64,000 nucleotides of DNA from Dendrolimus kikuchii (GCA_019925095.2 CM034403.1:6081690-6145689), one strand, 5' to 3'. Shown: positions 44,066 to 56,524, counted from the first letter of the stretch. Numbers and translations are program-made. The notes: generated by a model not told the origin, from the sequence alone.

Positions 44066-45714
44066 CTATATTTTAAGTTGGAGGTGAGGGATCAAGAGTG
44101 CTACAATAACAGAAGTTTTACCTAGTTTGGATTCCCGGCTTTACCATAATTAAGATTTTTCCTTCATTCCTATGTTTTGTGAAAAAGAAATATACAAATA
44201 GATGGATAGATGTTTTTCAAGGAAAAATATCTGAGTTAATCTAGAGGCAAGATTACTGCACAGTACGTACTCAAGTGAAGTTAAATAGGTTTGGTTTCAG
44301 CGTCGGTCGGCATCTCGGCAAGTAATGTGCTTTATGGTGATGGACGTCGTTATATCGACAAGCTTGACACAAAATTATAATATACGAACTTAAAATTTGC
44401 TCAAAGGATCTTCTTGAAATCATTGTTAGCTGGATGCAAGTATTTTCTAAGCTCTACCGTGTTGATATTATCCAGAAATATTTATGTACTTTCATAGTGC
44501 AAAAGGATACAATGTTCAGAACATCAGAAATTATTATTTCTCTACCTACCTACTTAAATAAAAAAAATATTATTAAATAATTAAACGTTGACGGTACAAC
44601 ATATCACTGTTTTTTTAACAAAAACAAAACTGACTTCACAATAAAAACCTAAAAATAAATATTTAACCGACTTCTTTCTACGATATATTATTAATATAAA
44701 TATAGTTCCTTTAGCCTACATTCGTTAACATATTAAATTACACGTTAAATCTCTAGAATAAAGTTCAAAATTCAATGCACTGCTACGCATAATTTCTAAT
44801 AAGTTAATAGTAAGTTTTTATAATAAATACATAATATTAGTTTCCTGAAAAATGACTGAGATACAATATCAAACGTACATGACAGTTTCTTAAGCGTTCC
44901 GTTTTAATTAAAACCCATAAAAACTCAATAGACCTTATTTATTGGAAATGTGGCGTAGGATATATTTTTAAATTTAACTTTACAAATGTGTAAACTGTAT
45001 TTTTGTTATTACACTGTCGCTTTCTAGTCAAATAAATTCTTTATTTTTTATTAAAGATAAAATATAAATTATCAATTCTATCGATAACTATTTACGTTAG
45101 TTTACCATTTTGGACATCTCTCGGATAGTCGCGAGTGGGGGGCGGGCGGTAACTCATGCAAAAATCCCGTCTCAGGTAAAATGAAGTCACAAGAGGCTAC
45201 GAGCCCTGGAACGATCTATCTGGATATTCTTAGTACTTGTATCTTGGGGCTTAAGAATTGTTTTAACTACATTTCTTGAAATACTTATACCGTTATATGA
45301 ACGAGCTCTGCACAAATGGTACTCTATTTATGACGGTAGACAAGTTTTTAAAGAATTGTTTTAATTTAGACAAAATTAATGATCTTCAGCGTACATAGAA
45401 TTGATGTCATTATGTAGGCGAAACGCGGAAATTAAATTTGACAAAATTGAGCGAAACATGCAGTATTTTTTTTTATCTATGTAATAGTCATTCAACTCTG
45501 GAATGCGGAGTTTTTGGCGGGAACTGAAAGGAGATGTTGTGCTGTGCAGTTTTATTTTCTAAAAATGTGTAAAATTACTCTAAAATTAACAATAGTTGTA
45601 GGATATTGATAGTTTTTGAGTAGTAATTATGTGTTTTGTGAGAAATGTAAACTGTAAAGTCAAATGTGGGCTTTTGAGTTGTCACAAGAACTCCGTTGAA
45701 TGGCACTAGCTGAT
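44066..45714. other. No feature recognised
   Basis: AT-rich, non-coding, apart from a short GC-rich patch near 45130-45150. Confidence 0.4.
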
Positions 45715-46450
45715 AACCTACAGTTCAGCTGTGCTACACATAAGTTTCAGAAAATGAAGTAACTCTGGAATGCACTACCACTAAACATCAAGCAGACACG
45801 ATCATTACTTTCTTTTAGATTAGTTAAAGATTACTACCTCAAGCTATAATGTTATTGTTTACTTTTGTATGTATATATGTATGTATAGGTATATATATAA
45901 TAATAATAATTTATTGTATAAAAGCCAGATACAAAATGACAAAGAATGTTTAAGTTAATTTAAATCTATGTATATATGTTGACATGTCATTTCCCTAACC
46001 TCCAAACTAGGTTTGCGCCTGTGTCTTGGGGTTAGTTGTAGGTTCTCATGGGTGTATGGTACAAAATATTATTAGGTTAACTTGTGAGTAGATAAATGTA
46101 CAAGTAGGATCCAATATTACTCAACAGATATTGGGTTTCATTATAAGTTAATTTTTGTAAATTCTCAGCAAGTTTTTTTTTATATTAATAATAATGTGTA
46201 TTGTAGTAGGTACATAATTATTGTTTATATTTATTAAATTATCTTATATATTACTATTTATTTATTAACAAATTAAATTGTTGTACGAGGGCAGGTTTAG
46301 CAACTATCGACTTTTGTTGTCCTTCCTATACTCCACCCACAGGTTGTCTGGAAGAAATCGCCATGGGCGATAAGACCGCCGATTGTACTTGTATATTAAT
46401 GTTCTTTATTTTATGTAGCATTTTTGTACAATAAAGTATATTCTATTCTC
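45715..46450 (+). mobile_element. Family G LINE 3' end with coding remnant
   Basis: LWNALPLNIKQTRSLLSFRL, then VKDYYLKL-stop (about 45762-45847), is the LWN.LP block of the reverse-transcriptase C-terminus. The 3' UTR runs to the stem-loop ATCGCCATGGGCGAT (46357-46371), AAGACCGCC, and GTACAATAAAGTATATTC with a TATTC-type tail. Confidence 0.75.
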
Positions 46451-46769
46451 TACTATTCTAATAGTTGAAGAAGATGAGAAAATTTTAAATAATATCTTCG
46501 GAACCCAAGTTGATCGTAGTCTAGCAAGACTCTTGATAAATCCAGTACCCTTGCGAAGCCTTATAAAAATTACAACGCTGTAGTGGCTGTAGTTAAATTT
46601 CAAATAATTTGTATAAAGAATTACATTTAACATACTAAATTATTTATTTTATGGGGTTTCACTATTTTGGAAAAAATTAAACTGTCATGTTATGTCCGTC
46701 CATTTGTCACGTGTCAGTGTGTAAGTTACAGTCTTTTTGACATGATATACGTGAAGAAAATTTAATGAG
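46451..46769. other. No feature recognised
   Basis: AT-rich, non-coding. Confidence 0.4.
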
Positions 46770-46781
46770 AAGGTGTATTCT

Positions 46782-47165
46782 ACATACATACATACGTAAC
46801 TTCACGCCAGTTCCCTTGCGGGGTAGGCACGGACAACAGAGTGCCATTTAGGCTTATTCTTACACACCTCACTTGCCTCTTTGACATTCATAACTCTTGT
46901 CATGCAAGCTCGTCTGTTCTTAAGGCTCCTGACATCACCTTCTGCTAGTACACGATCAATTTGATCATGGAAGGTGTGTCGTGGCCTTCCACGACTTCTG
47001 CATCCATCCACTTTTGCATTGTATATCTGTTTAGTCATTCTTTCATCATGCATTCTTTCCACATGCCCGAACCACCGGAGCATTCCTTTCCTTACCTTCA
47101 CCCCGACACTCTCTTTCAGACCAACTCTCTTTCTTACTTCGGTATTACGAACGCGGTCCGAAACG
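46782..47165 (-). mobile_element. Family A LINE, 384-bp copy with TSD
   Basis: The minus strand encodes MKVRKGMLRWFGHVERMHDE through RAYPARELA-stop (47101-46802), then a CATA tail. The flanks AAGGTGTATTCT (46770-46781) and AAGATATATTCT (47166-47177) match at 10 of 12 positions, so this is a somewhat older insertion. The plus-strand frames over it are antisense shadows. Confidence 0.88.
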
Positions 47166-47177
47166 AAGATATATTCT

Positions 47178-47689
47178 GTTTGGCATTATAAAGTTATGTA
47201 GTGAAATCGCGGAGATAAAGAATAGGGGCGGTTGCCATACTTGTCATTTGATTGAGTGGGAAAAGATGGAAGGAAAGAGAAACAATTGAGGTCTTTAGAC
47301 TCGCTGTCTTCCCAGTGAGTTATAATTTTATAAGTCTTCTTTTATTGCTGTAAAAATATAATAGGGAATCGTGAGCGACTACAATTATCGCGGCTGTCGA
47401 TATCAGTTAAAGTCAAAATGAAAATGGACACAACGCCTCGCCCTTCGTAGTACTTCACATTACGGCCTGTGTTTCATATCGCTAAATTCCAAAAGAATAA
47501 TGTACAGACATGAAACGAAAATTTTGATCACCTTAAAGTCGATTTTTGCTTGCACGAGTACAAGGAACAATACTACCAACATTTTAATAAATTTTACGTT
47601 TGTAATATATAAAAAGATGAAAAATGAAAATTACAATGTTGACAGTGACATACGCTTAGATGAACAATAAGAAATAAAGAGAATATAAT
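47178..47689. other. No feature recognised
   Basis: Non-coding. Confidence 0.4.
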
Positions 47690-47782
47690 CACTATGTACT
47701 ACCTTTTAGTATGTAAGTTTATTGTGTACTTTTTCTATGTAATGTTGGTGTACAATAAAGTGTATTGTTGTTGTTGTTGTTA
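47690..47782 (+). mobile_element. Family G-type LINE 3' terminus with (TTG)n tail
   Basis: ..GGTGTACAATAAAGTGTATT followed by GTTGTTGTTGTTG. The AATAAAGTGTA end is like the other family G ends, but the stem-loop is not present. Confidence 0.5.
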
Positions 47783-50310
47783 TGCCTAACATAAATATAA
47801 AAACCATTTAAAAGGTTTGACATGTCTAAACAATCTTCTTAGACAGATAGATAATCAAACAACTTTGATCTCAGTAATTTTAAACTTTATTGTCAAATAG
47901 TTATACATAATTTTCTGTGGAACAGTCTGTTCTGTGACTTTGTTTGAAAAGATAAACATGTGCTCGCGGAAAGTTAAATAAATCAATTTGAAAACTGGCG
48001 AACATTTTCATACGACTACTGTACAATTATATGTCGATCCATTTGAGCCTTCTGCGCGGTTTCGGCCACGTAAGCATCAGATTCGTATCGTGTCTAGATA
48101 TGCTGGTATTTCACTTTATTTTAATACTTGTCATGTACGTCATACAAATTTGTCAAAGCTGGCGCTTTAGGCCATCGGGCATATTTAGTATTCAAAATCA
48201 ATCCAATTTTCATGTAACACATACGAAAGTTATTTATAACACGATAAACTTTCGGAATATTTTATTCGTATCGTCATTTCTTTGAGAAATTTCGGGATTT
48301 TATCAAAACGAAACCAGTGAAACCTTTATAATTATTTAATTATTGTTTAACGATGGATTAAGGATATATCGAAATCAAGTTAGCATTTTTCGAATAACAG
48401 AATAAATCGAGAAATATTGTGTTGACTATAACTTATTCTGCCGAAATGGGAACTTCACCCGTCGCGTGTTAATGTACATTCAGTAAACAAAGAATATTCG
48501 TTAAAAATGAACTGATACGCATTGATCTGTTATTTAAGGAACGTAGACTGGCTTTAGTATGCTTTTTGTTCTTTAAAAGTAAAATAAACTAGGTAGTCTG
48601 TTTAATTAAGTTAGTTAGAAATCATTAACGGATACCTAAAACCTGGTTGTGTTCAAGTCCCTTGTGAATTTGTCCCTTCTAGGTAACCGGGCTTTATCAT
48701 AGAGTATATCACAGCCTAGTTATAAGGCAAGATCATGGTCAAACGTGAACCTGTACTAAAGTAAAAAAAAACTGCGTTAGTTCAAACAGTATACAAGTGA
48801 TACCATATACGATTGAATAGATTGAAAACAATGTTTCAACGCCCTTTTTTGTATATGGTTGCAATCCCCCTAATCTTAGTTTTTTATGTTTCACTATATC
48901 GTTATATAGTAAGTAGCGTTCATGATATTCTTTCCTGTTACATATCGCCATTAGTATTTTTAAAGAATAACAACTGTGACATAGAAAAATAATCAATATA
49001 CTACAACTATTGGTTATTTTTAACCAATATTACATATAACTCCATAACGAAAAATCAACATTCAAGTCCCTGCCAAAAACTTTCTACGAAATTTTAAAAC
49101 ACTTTTTCTAAGAACGGATTTAAAGAAAATTTAAAAAAAGAACTAATATTTAAAATAAGGAATAGTATGCACTGCAATCGTTTCAAGCATCCATTATTCT
49201 TGAAACTCAAGTATGTCTCAAGAAACTGGCGACTTAAAATATCGTCTGGAAAAAAATAAAACCACATCACGGATATAAAACAAAAACAATCCTGTAAGTG
49301 CACTTATACACAATTGTGACTATGACACACGTAAGGCAGGTCATGCGATTCGAGCACAATACATTTATACCAAACATCGTGCCTTGCCCATTGTTCAGTG
49401 AATAGGGCGCTTTATGATATTGTATACGTTTTGAATTTTTTTAAGAATGCGCGTTCCTTTTTTGATTATTTTTTTTATTTACGTAAGCGGATTGTTCTAT
49501 TTTTGAAGGTTCCGTATAAATTCAACATTGTGTTCTGTTTGTAACATTTTTATTTGAATAGAAAAATTAGTACGTAAAACAAGCAATTTAACTAAAAGAG
49601 TCCATAATTGATACGTCAAAAAGTTATATTAAAATAAACCTGTTCAAATATCTGAACATTAAGCTCGTATATAATTAGTATAGCTATGGAATAAGAATAC
49701 TATCTAACTTGGTACAGCTTGTCATTCAGTGCATTTAAATGACTACCAGTATTCATAAAGTTGACAATGATTTTTGGTACTTTAAACATATTTTTTATTA
49801 TTGCCGAAAGTAGGCAAACAGTTATGATGGAAAGTCACCGTGGACTACGAAAAATTGCAACACCAATTTTATAAACAAAGCTACAAAAAATTCACTTTTA
49901 TTCCAACCAAGGATATCGCTTATTGCTCGTTTATATATGAAGAGAGGAAAATTATTGCGAGGTACCCTAAAACCGCAACGTATCGTGTTCTACGTAACAT
50001 TTTAAGTGTATTGCTGGCGTGTGTTTCTTTTTTAATTTAAACAAATGGTTCTATTCTCATAACAGATGTTATGCAGAATGTATTGAACGCTAAAATATTA
50101 AGGTATTGAAAAAATATATTTTGTTTTTTCTTACATTTCAAAAATAGAACGTCATAGATACCAAAACGGCGTACATTTTTGAATTAGGAACGAAACTGAC
50201 GATTGCCTTTGTTTTAGTTTTAAGAAAATTACTAACATCATGAGTCCATTGGTAATAGAAAAATAATATTTTTTTCAGCTTGACTAAGCTCCGACTTTTC
50301 ATTCACCATA
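47783..50310. other. AT-rich tract without recognised features
   Basis: About 2.5 kb. Frames at 47988-48170, 48031-48285, 48739-48996 and 49840-50040 are short, overlapping or AT-driven and unrecognised. Confidence 0.4.
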
Positions 50311-51399
50311 TAATAGTACATTATGGTACTAGTGTGTAACATTGGTGATTACCGCCGAGGCGCCATTGAGACTCGAGCCGTAGGCGAGGGTCTTAAGAGA
50401 GCCGAGGATGGTAATCATCAATACACACGTGTATCATACGACGTTTTTCAACACACTTGTGAATAAAATAACAACAAAAACTCATTTTATTTAGTAGATA
50501 AAAAAAGTTATATATGAGTGAAAGTTTTATTTATTAAACACGTACGAGTTAAAATTATCTATTTAAATAAGAAGTTGCATGAAAAGAGCAAGCAATAGGA
50601 ACATTAATTTATTTGTTCTATAGAACACGATCTTTTTTTTTGAATAAAAACTTTTTTAAGAACAAAGCAACTCAACCAATAAAATTTAAAAAAAATCTAT
50701 AACTCACTAGTGAGTAATAATGTTTTTTAGTCACAGTTTGATTATGGGTGTCATTCTGTGCCTAATTGCGGTGACCATAGAGCCACTTTATGGGCAAGTG
50801 TGTTGAAAAAGTTATTTATCAAGTAAATTATAGCCTGACTAAATACAAAAATGAAACAGTTGAATTATTATTATTCATACAACTACCATTTTTATTTTGT
50901 TAAACGTTGCGTTTTACCCTTCCCACAGCTTTTGTTGTTGAAAAATCAGCCTTTAAATAACTAAACAACAATTTTTCGTTCTTATATTTTTATGACTGTA
51001 ATACATAATTATGTAATATTGAATGCTCCCGTAAAAGTCTGACCAGAACGAAATTGTGCATGACTATTACACTTAATATTAGTTTTGAATATGTCATATG
51101 CTCCAGGTAACTTTTCGCATAATTCTCATATCATATAGTTCCATAATACGTAGAATCGTATTACTGTACTTTCCGATCTTCGAATAACGTGTCAAGTGAT
51201 GTGAAGTATGGAACCCACATCCCTAATGATCCCACCACACGCGAGATCAATGGTGACTACTCGGCTTTTGAACTAGAATAACGTAGTTTCAATAACGAGT
51301 TCTGATTAGATTCTGTTTTCATAAATAATGGCGGTACGATGGCGTATTGGGTCTTTTCAAAATTTGGGTAAATAGATATTTAAACTCTCAAGGAAGTAA

Positions 51400-51490
51400 G
51401 CAATGCATCGGTGTTGCAGATATCCAGGGGCAACGGTAAGCACTTACCATCAAGTAGACTTGTTTACCAGTTTACCTACAACCAAATAAA
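51400..51490 (+). mobile_element. Diverged family F variant
   Basis: GCATCGGTGTTGCAGATATC, GGCAACGGTAAGCACTTACC and CAAGTAGACTTGTTTACC correspond to the distal family F blocks. It lies inside the large inverted-terminus element. Confidence 0.4.
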
Positions 51491-51534
51491 GAAAATACTT
51501 ACAAGCAAATAAAAAACCACTCAACACAAAGAAA

Positions 51535-51740
51535 AGTACAATAGACCCTGGGCAATTTCGCAGCCGTCTACATGGCTGCCATCCCTAGTCTATAGTATGT
51601 AGTCATAGTAACCTTGAGTCGTGTTTCGGAATCAATGGTCAGGTTCCAGTCCACCTTTCGAGACCGGCAGCACATTGGTAGCACCTCCGGTGTTGCAAAT
51701 GTCTATAGACAACGCCTCTCTGCTCCAGCAATAAAAAACA
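51535..51740 (+). mobile_element. Family F copy inside the 2.4-kb element
   Basis: GGCTGCCATCCCTAGTCTAT, CATAGTAACCTTGAGTCGTG, GTTCCAGTCCACCTTTCGAG, GGTAGCACCTCCGGTGTTGC and CTCCAGCAATAAAAAAC, in family order. Confidence 0.6.
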
Positions 51741-52702
51741 ATGTTACGAATGGAGCTCAGAAAATAGAAGTGGTTTGGGTTATATAATATGAGTCCAACT
51801 CTTTCTGCTAGGTTAGGGCCTCGCCATTTTTATAGGAACAAATGTATTTACCCGCCACGCTTCTAAGGGCCGTTTCTATATCTTACCGATCGTTCATTTG
51901 CCTTACTACCGGTTACAATTCGACATAAGCTGCATCCATGCAAGTAATGTCAAAATTCAAGCAATGGTAGGGCAGATGAATGAATAGTAAGATATAGGAT
52001 CCTGCCATAAGGCAAATTAGTAGGTTACATGATGTGCCAGTTTTATTACGAATCGTCACCGACAGCATGTGCCTGTAACAATATGTAGAAGTATATACAA
52101 ACATTTCACATCGATCTCCTGTGACTGTATGTCAGTAAGTCCAAAAAGCTGTTGTGAAAGAGTCTCAAGTGACAATGATATACTAAAAAACAAATAAATA
52201 TTTTTTCAACACACTTGCTCATAAAGTGGCTCTATGGTCACCGCAATTAGGCACAGAATGACACCCATTACCAAACTGTGAGTAAAAAACATTATAACTC
52301 ACTAGTGAGTTATAGATTCTTTTTTTAAATTTTATTGGTTGACTTGCTTTGTTCTTAAAAAAGTTTTTATTCAAAAAAAAGATCGTGTTCTATAGAACAA
52401 ATAAATTAATGTTCCTATTGCTTGCTCATTTCATGCAACTTCTTATTTAAATAGATAATTTTAACTCGTACGTGTTTAATAAATAAAACTTTCACTCATA
52501 TATAACTTTTTTTATCTACTAAATAAAATGAGTTTTTGTTGTTATTTTATTCACAAGTGTGTTGAAAAACGTCGTATGATACACGTGTGTATTGATGATT
52601 ACCGTCCTCGGCTCTCTTAAGACCCTCGCCTACGGCTCGAGTCTCAATGGCGCCTCGGCGGTAATCACCAATGTTACACACTAGTACCATAATGTACTAT
52701 AA

Positions 52703-53138
52703 CAGTGCAAAAATATTCGATTTAGCATCGTATACAGCGTCGGTAATGCGACTAATGGAAGATTCATACATAATTGGAGTGACACTATTAATGAAGCGCT
52801 CGTCGAATCGATATGTGAATGGAATTTGAATAAAGAACGGGCACTATTTCAATTTTCGAATTGGATTTTCTTTTTTAATAAAAGCAGGCGACACATTCGT
52901 TTATGAAGTCGTCTTTGCACCACAGATACATTTAGAGCGCTTTGATGCTCTATAGCGAAATAAAACACCTTCTTCACTGAGACTGACAACAAATTGCGTG
53001 AAAGCAGTAACAGTATCCTGAAGGGAATAGCTCATAAACTTGATTGCCCACTGATTTGGTCATTTGTTAAGAGGACCAAATCAGTGCTAGTCAATGAATA
53101 CTAACATACATTTAAGTTAAAAAAAAAACTACTAATAT
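52703..53138. other. No feature recognised
   Basis: Non-coding. Confidence 0.4.
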
Positions 53139-53908
53139 TAAAACTACGTTTTAACGGTTTTAAGCGCGGTAATTTTATTTGATTTTGGTTTTTCCGACGT
53201 TTCGGCCACTTTTCAGTGGCCGTGATCACGGAAGACAAAGATGTCAAGTGTCAACGAGTATTGTTAAAGTTTTATTTAGCCTACCGCCAACTTATTAATT
53301 TTAATTATTTAATTTTTAATTTTGTTTATGGTTATTATTTAATCTATGGGAGCCTAATCTAATTTACTACCGCTTCACAACATGTTATGGCTTGAAGAGA
53401 AGAAGCGGCGCAAGAAACTCTTCAGCAAACATGCCTAGCTCTAATAATTTTATATAATATTAAAATGGGTGGAAGGAAAAATAAAAGTAATTATCAGTCA
53501 AGTTGGTTTGTGTTCCGTTGTACGCAGAAAGAGCTCACAGTGTCTTGAGGTCTGGCAGCTGGTTATTTTTCCTTCCACCCATTTTAATATTATATAAAAT
53601 TATTAGAGCTAGGCATGTTTGCTGAAGAGTTTCTTGCGCCGCTTCTTCTCTTCAAGCCATAACATGTTGTGAAGCGGTAGTAAATTAGATTAGGCTCCCA
53701 TAGATTAAATAATAACCATAAACAAAATTAAAAATTAAATAATTAAAATTAATAAGTTGGCGGTAGGCTAAATAAAACTTTAACAATACTCGTTGACACT
53801 TGACATCTTTGTCTTCCGTGATCACGGCCACTGAAAAGTGGCCGAAACGTCGGAAAAACCAAAATCAAATAAAATTACCGCGCTTAAAACCGTTAAAACG
53901 TAGTTTTA
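53139..53908. repeat. 770-bp hairpin: two 346-bp inverted arms, 78-bp loop
   Basis: 53139-53484 is the exact inverse of 53563-53908 as far as I can read: both arms are 346 bp and I found no mismatch. The loop (53485-53562) is unique. Each arm carries the CCGTGATCACGGCCACTG palindrome and hairpin segment, followed by AAAAGTGGCCGAAACGTCGG, and a TTTCTTGCGCCGCTTCTTCT..AGCCATAACATG block shared with a LINE 3' UTR at 35233-35275. Alternatives: a recent fold-back insertion, two inverted retroelement ends, or an assembly artefact. Confidence 0.9.
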
Positions 53909-54304
53909 TTATGTATACAAGTCGCGAAAACTTAAGAAAATATTATACTAATATTAGAATATTTTATATTGTGTGTATTACTTTATGTATATCTATTGGA
54001 CTGTGTCGTCTTTGAATAAATAAATAATAATTATTGAAATGATACTTCGTTGTAATTTGAAACTCGATGAAACGAAAAAGCGACACTAAAAAGAGATAAA
54101 CACATAAATCTATAGAATTAAACCAGCGAGAGAATGAGATACGAGTTTTGCACTGTGCAGCGCAGATTAGAGAGTCAATAAGACCGATGATTAAACGTAG
54201 GTCCAATTTGAACCGAAATAAAACTGATAATAATATTTTTTAGACTAAACCAGTGAAAAATTAAAAGTGATACTTAAGTTTATTTTGAATTATAATATGT
54301 TGAT
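53909..54304. other. No feature recognised
   Basis: AT-rich, non-coding. Confidence 0.4.
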
Positions 54305-54380
54305 GGATGTAGGCTGTGAGTATATTCCCTGAAGTGTTACTTCTACTGCGTATGAATTGCACACACACACATTTTTTTAC
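54305..54380 (+). repeat. Segment shared with the hAT-like element at 15080
   Basis: GTAGGCT..TTACTTCTACTGCGTATG and GAATTGCACACACACACATT correspond to 15085-15145 inside the 14451-15300 element, so this is probably a decayed piece of the same family. Confidence 0.45.
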
Positions 54381-54699
54381 ATCTGGTGTTATGTACGTAT
54401 GTATGTGTATGATAAAATAAAAAATACGCATAAACGTCCCACGGGTGGACTTTGGCCTCTCAATTTCTTATTGCAATGAACAGTAAGTACTAGCGCCACG
54501 TTTGTCCAAGACATTTTCGTAGGTTTGAAAACCACAATATATCAACAAATGTCTAGTAAAACAATAAAAGCAAAAACATTTCAGATGCTAGGTTTCAGAA
54601 TTTCATAACTGAATTAAAAAAAAAGAAAAGTTTTTAATTTTACTATCAGGCTAACACACTCTCACAAAAATGGGACTGATATACCTATGTTTTTTTTTA

Positions 54700-54892
54700 T
54701 TACCTGGACTAAAATGACACCTGCGATCGACCTTTTTTTTATTCATAAGTGAGTTGTGTGAGTTGCATCAACAACTCACCGCTGAGAGATGAATCCTAGA
54801 AAATTTCTATAGAAATTCTATAGGACTCAACATACAGTTGTGAGTTGTGACATAAAAAATATCGATTGCAGCTGTCATTACAGTCCAGGTAA
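54700..54892. mobile_element. 193-bp MITE, TTA duplication
   Basis: Terminal inverted repeats of about 34 bp (TTACCTGGACTAAAATGACA.. and, inverted, TTACCTGGACTGTAATGACA..) flanked by TTA (54697-54699) and TTA (54893-54895). A 3-bp TTA/TAA duplication fits PIF/Harbinger-type MITEs. The interior has a GAGTTGTGTGAGTTG...CAACTCAC hairpin. Non-coding. Confidence 0.78.
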
Positions 54893-54895
54893 TTA

Positions 54896-55420
54896 AAAAT
54901 TAGATTATACATACATATTTTTTGTAGTATGTATTATAAATCGTATAATACCTTACCTGTATAATTAAAAAAAGGAATACCCTAACAGGTAATTGCACTT
55001 TTGTACTTAATAAACACAATTGAACTGTATCAATTGTATTTCGATATAAACATTCATGTAACAAAAGACCAATTGTTTTCTATAGATTCATTCGGTCAAA
55101 GAACATCAAAGAGATTTCACTTTTTCTTAGAAACCGTTCATTCAATATTCAAATTTGGAAGAGTGACCTCCAAGCTGTAACTGGCCACAACAATAAGTTG
55201 CCAGGATTTAAAATTTGTACCGGACTTAAAGGAATTTTTTTCTTAATTGAAACGTTACATAATAGAATAAACTACAAATCTTATAGGTATAGAAAAAATA
55301 TAATTTTTAGTTGTTTTAATGCTATTTAATTTCTGTTTTCTTATGTGTCAGTTTACAACACATTGGACATCAAGAAAATATAAAATAATCAACAGTTTCA
55401 ATTATTGACTTAACTTCATT
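54896..55420. other. No feature recognised
   Basis: AT-rich, non-coding. Confidence 0.4.
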
Positions 55421-55424
55421 TTCT

Positions 55425-55510
55425 TGGCTCACTGGGTTTTGAAATACCGGGTGCAATCCCCGATAGAGCAAACTTCGAAAAGATCTTTTCAATGTTTGCA
55501 CTGATACATT
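55425..55510 (+). mobile_element. tRNA-derived SINE head remnant
   Basis: A-box-like TGGCTCACTGG (55425-55435) and B-box-like GGGTGCAATCCCC (55450-55462) are present. The spacing between them is shortened, so this is decayed and not a tRNA gene. Confidence 0.4.
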
Positions 55511-56520
55511 TTTTTTTCATTTAAGCATATAAACATGTGCGTTCCGTCATCTAACTTTCTTTTGGATAATAATGATTGTGATGTTTTATATTTTAAAAAT
55601 AGTAAAAAAAACTATTCCCTCAAAACTTGGCAACCCAACCCCATAATAGGCAATAGGTCGCGGGCGTGGCAGACATTCTCGTTCGATTAAGAGATTGCTT
55701 ATTGCATTTGTAATTTGAAACGTGTTCGAATATTGAAACAGCAGGTATCGACGAATCCGATTCAATGGATACTACGAGAATAGCAGGAGCACATCTATAA
55801 GGCCATCTGTTTGACCTACATCCTTGTAAATTAGATGTGTGCATTGCGTAATACTGTTGTGCCTCTTGTTGGTGCAATCTCTTTTTAACCATTCTATTAA
55901 TAGGTTTTAATATCGTTGATACAAAAGTTATATAATAAATTATAAGATGCAGGGTACGTTTTACAATAAACTTCTTTTAAAAACTCCAGAAATATTTCTA
56001 GACACTACCAAAATTCCAAGAGTATTATTTTCAACAAAGAAATGAATTAAAACTACTTTTATTTAGGTTCTCGAGTGTGACGATTTTTCGCTATATTTCA
56101 AATAATTCATTTTCTACTCAAATTTCCTGCTCTGTAAGAATGGGTTCAATTCGAACTACACGGTAATACGCAGCTCTGTGGTTATCCGGGTAAATCAAAT
56201 TGTCACCTAAGCTTTGTCGCGATTCTATTTAGTTTATCAAAGAAAATGGAATAGCTGCTGTTCCATCTTCATACCGTAAGTTCATCTATTACCTACCGTG
56301 TCCCTATTAACTGTGTTGTGTGTATGCAAACCGAGGATCCATAGAGGCCGAAATCCTAGTTTGCGCTGGACAGTTTTTATTAAAGTTAGCCATGATTACT
56401 TGTACGCTTTGCTAGAATTCAGGAACTGGCATCAGGATAAGCTTAATAAAACCTTGGTTTACTTTATACTAGAACTTTTAACTGATAATATTTTAAAAGG
56501 CTTTAGTTTGCGCCTTTTAG
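55511..56520. other. No feature recognised
   Basis: AT-rich. The 90-codon minus frame at 55620-55892 has no recognised motif. Confidence 0.4.
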
Positions 56521-56524
56521 ATTA

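Larger units (their letters stand above)
50314..52699. mobile_element. 2.4-kb element with ~500-bp inverted termini
   Basis: The left arm (50314-50810) is repeated in inverted orientation at 52202-52699 with only a few substitutions seen by eye. The outer ends are TAGTACATTATGG and its inverse, flanked by TAA (50311-50313) and TAA (52700-52702), a 3-bp duplication of the PIF/Harbinger type. Inside each arm, a 16-mer TTTTTCAACACACTTG and its inverse (50444-50459, 50795-50810; 52202-52217, 52554-52569) delimit a ~367-bp sub-unit. Just outside it lies a GC-rich segment able to form a hairpin (GACTCGAGCCGTAGGCGAGG..). The 1.4-kb centre carries family F pieces. No transposase was recognised. Confidence 0.8.

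Noticed and set aside
46961..47201. Plus-strand open frames over the family A copy
   Set aside because: They are antisense to the reverse-transcriptase C-terminus. The same antisense frames appear at 13695-13902 and 24988-25483.
53811..53860. Active hammerhead ribozyme
   Set aside because: The conserved CTGANGA core is altered (GTGATCA), so only an architecture-level resemblance is reported.
54360..54380. (CA)n microsatellite as a feature
   Set aside because: Only five or six units; part of the segment shared with 15080-15145.
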